The notes below the pieces were generated by a model. That model was not told the DNA's origin and did not search any database. It was given only the letters and a program-made list of their open reading frames with translations. A DNA stretch of 64,000 nucleotides from Datnioides undecimradiatus (Eukaryota; Chordata; Actinopteri; Lobotiformes; Datnioididae), in NCBI GenBank assembly GCA_008933995.1, contig WARS01000013.1:7540329-7604328 (forward strand). The letters run 5' to 3'. Positions 61,683 to 64,000 of the stretch are shown piece by piece. The translations under genes and the position numbers were made by a program. Position 1 is the first letter of the stretch; every line of letters starts with the position of its first letter.

Positions 61683-62100
61683 ATTTATGTCTTTCTTTTT
61701 TTCCTATTGTCCTCCTGTTCCTTCCCAGCACCCTCTTTTACTATTGTCTGTCCCTTTTACATTCTGTTAACTCTGTGTCTGTTTTACTTTCCTCTCTTAT
61801 TGTCTTGTAAAAATGCACAATCTTCCCTTTTTGTCCCATTTCTGTCACTCACAGACACACGCATAGCTTCCAACATGTTCCTTTTGTTACATCTGGCATT
61901 TTTTTTCATTCATTTATATTTTCCTCTCCTCCTTCTGATTTCATTCATTTTGTTTCCCCAGTTCACTCCGTCTTTTCCATGAATTTGTCCTTTGCTTTTG
62001 TTTCTCCCTGCCTTAATCTCTCCCCTTTTTTCTCCCCTCACCATTTATTCATTATGTTGTTTTTTCCATCATTTTCAATCATGCTGTATTTCTGCTGCAG
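61620..62100 (+). repeat. pyrimidine-rich low-complexity tract
   Basis: For nearly 500 bp the + strand is strongly enriched in C and T (many TTTCC, CTCC and TTCTT runs) without a fixed repeat unit. The open frames across it are products of this bias. Confidence 0.7.
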
Positions 62101-64000
62101 ATGTGTTGGTGTACATTATTTTAAGAAATTGTTTTTGGAAATTGGAAACCTGCTCATTTAGTAGGATGCAAGTATTCTTTGACTTTTGCTGCATAAATAA
62201 TTAATTCTTAAACTGGAAAGGCAATAATATTGTTTGAAACAGTCTATGATTGTTCACACCTTCACAAGAATTGTATAAGTCACACTAAAATATTAATGTA
62301 ACATTATTCAGATTATATCAAAGCCGCAAATGGAAACAAACACAACTGAGTCTCATCATCCAGTTGGGCAGGGCTGTAGGATGTTACTTTTGTGTGAGAC
62401 CAGGAAAAGACTGTCCATGCACAAACACACGCTGCAACTCTGAGACCACTGCTGAGATCAAAGGACAAAAAGATTAAAGAACGAGTTGGGCTGCTAACAT
62501 GTCATGTCAAACTGAACAGACTTTTAGACTAAAAACTACATCACCCTTTAAGGAGAGTGAGGTGTTTTAAAAATATCGCTCTGGGGTGTTTTGTTGAAGT
62601 TGTAGAGTACAGCTGTTATTGTCCTGTTGCATACAGTTATGTAAAGACAGAACAAGATGCTGTAACACATAATTAAAGTGATGGTTCTCCATGCCTGGTC
62701 ACGAGTAACAGTGATTCATCAAGGTTCATTGAAGGATATGGTTGGTCTTTACACCTTGATAATTCATCAGCGATGTAGATCTGCGGTGCTGTTTTGCAGT
62801 TACCTTTTTGCAGTTATCTGACAGGCGTGCAAACTGCACTTACCTTTGGCAAGGAACTGCTTTTTAGCAACACACTGGCCTAATTGTCAATCACAGTCTG
62901 CAAAGTGCTGAAATCTGCAAACCTTGAAACAGAATAAAACATAATTGATGAAGGTAGAGTCATTTGGTTTACTGAATACAAGCAAGCCATTTCACGCTTC
63001 ACTAAACTTTACTTTGGTACTGCTGCTTTCAGGCATTTTTGTACAATTTGGTTGTGAGTAAGTATTCTAGTCGACAAGCTGCCATGTCTCCCTCTGTCCC
63101 TAATAGTCGTGAGTGTCCTTTAAACCCTCCAATGATGTTCAGCAAAGGAACTTTCCCCTGTGATCAATCTCTTCTCAAAAAGCCCATGAACCTGAAGAAA
63201 GGTAGAAATCCAGGAGTCAAGATTTAAATTAGTTAGTTATTCTTAAAGCCTGGTCTCCTCTTAATTGCTAAATCCAGTGTGTACAGGAGGTGTCATGGTT
63301 ACTCCTTGCTGCGGACAACATCCTGATGGTTTTTGTGCTGCTGGACGTGTTCTGAGTGTTGTTTCAGAGATTGTTTCAAAAGATAGGTGTAGATGTAAGA
63401 GATGTTTGTCTTGTAAGGCGGCATTCATTTTCTCCATCTTCAATTGGCTCTTGTCTTTCTTCTGCATCTGTAATGCATTCTGCAGCAGTGGAAGCGGATC
63501 CTGACAATTCAGTCCTTGATATAAATGCACTGTTTAATTGCCAAGATCCAACCAAACAGTCCAAAAGATGGGTTTTTGCATCAGCTTCACCATGTGAGCA
63601 GCACAAAGGTGCATGACTCACAGCTCCACTGACTGAAGGTATTCCTGAACATTGATGATGTTGCATGTATAACCAAAGCATGGATCGTGGCCCAACTGGC
63701 TCATGGACAAATTTCTGGGCCTTCGGGTGTTTCTGAAACAGCTTGTAGTAGTCAAGGCAAGTCGACCAGTGCGGTGATTTCATCTGATGTTAGCATGACA
63801 ACTATACTGCCAATGGCATTCACATACAGCAAAGAACTCTAACCCTTTTGAAAGACTTGAAGAATATGCAGCTGGGACAAACAGACATTACCAAATGCTA
63901 CTGCATTTCATTTTCCACATCCTGCTTTTGGTGAATTTCAAAGTGCTCCATTAACACGCCTCTATCCAAGCGACTGAAGATTTTTCTCACATGGATACGC
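62101..64000. other. gene-free right end of the window
   Basis: No gene is recognised. Between 63261 and 63783 overlapping frames stay open on both strands (the longest is 135 codons on the - strand), but no family motif is visible and the frames overlap each other. They could be part of a diverged element. Confidence 0.35.

Noticed and set aside
61435-62204. overlapping + strand frames in the 61.4-62.2 kb region
   Set aside because: They arise from a pyrimidine-rich tract and encode Leu/Ser/Phe/Pro-rich low-complexity peptides.
63261-63783. overlapping open frames on both strands near the right end
   Set aside because: No family motif could be recognised and the frames overlap each other; kept only as a note on that stretch.

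Overview
The window looks like teleost fish nuclear DNA, probably a percomorph. The genes are intron-rich vertebrate genes with GT/AG splice sites, and the densest repeats are fish-type: a Tc1 relic, a hAT relic and short interspersed repeats familiar from spiny-rayed fish. I cannot name the species. Six protein-coding genes are supported. I worked out their exon structures by hand, checking splice sites and reading phase, and every join kept frame.

Layout. 1-2.7 kb: the last two coding exons of a group II metabotropic glutamate receptor (grm2) on the + strand. 4.1-9.9 kb: a complete 15-exon rrp9 (U3 snoRNP WD40 protein) on the - strand, tail to tail with grm2. 10.4-13.5 kb: a BEN-domain gene on the + strand, head to head with rrp9 across about 0.6 kb. 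17.2-19.2 kb: an intronless orphan GPCR of the GPR61/GPR62 group (+). 24.3-26.9 kb: a three-exon caveolin of the caveolin-2 type (+). 30.2-35.2 kb: the two-coding-exon oxytocin/isotocin receptor oxtr (-), tail to tail with the caveolin. 35.5-64 kb: no host gene that I can recognise. This stretch holds a 630-bp hAT element with target-site duplications, a decayed full-length Tc1-like element, several interspersed repeats and microsatellites.

Context. GRM2, RRP9 and GPR62 lie close together on human 3p21, and CAV3 and OXTR are neighbours on human 3p25, so one short fish segment carries both blocks. The caveolin beside oxtr reads as a CAV2 relative, not as the CAV3 found beside mammalian OXTR. 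The genes do not form a pathway. Three encode G-protein-coupled receptors, one makes a caveolar coat protein, one acts in pre-rRNA processing and one is a probable DNA-binding regulator.

I found no undescribed molecular system. The items most worth a second look are the caveolin next to oxtr, the divergent rrp9/BEN pair, the hAT derivative, a perfect 15-bp hairpin resembling a Tn5 end, and a 23-bp triple repeat carrying CRE-like cores.
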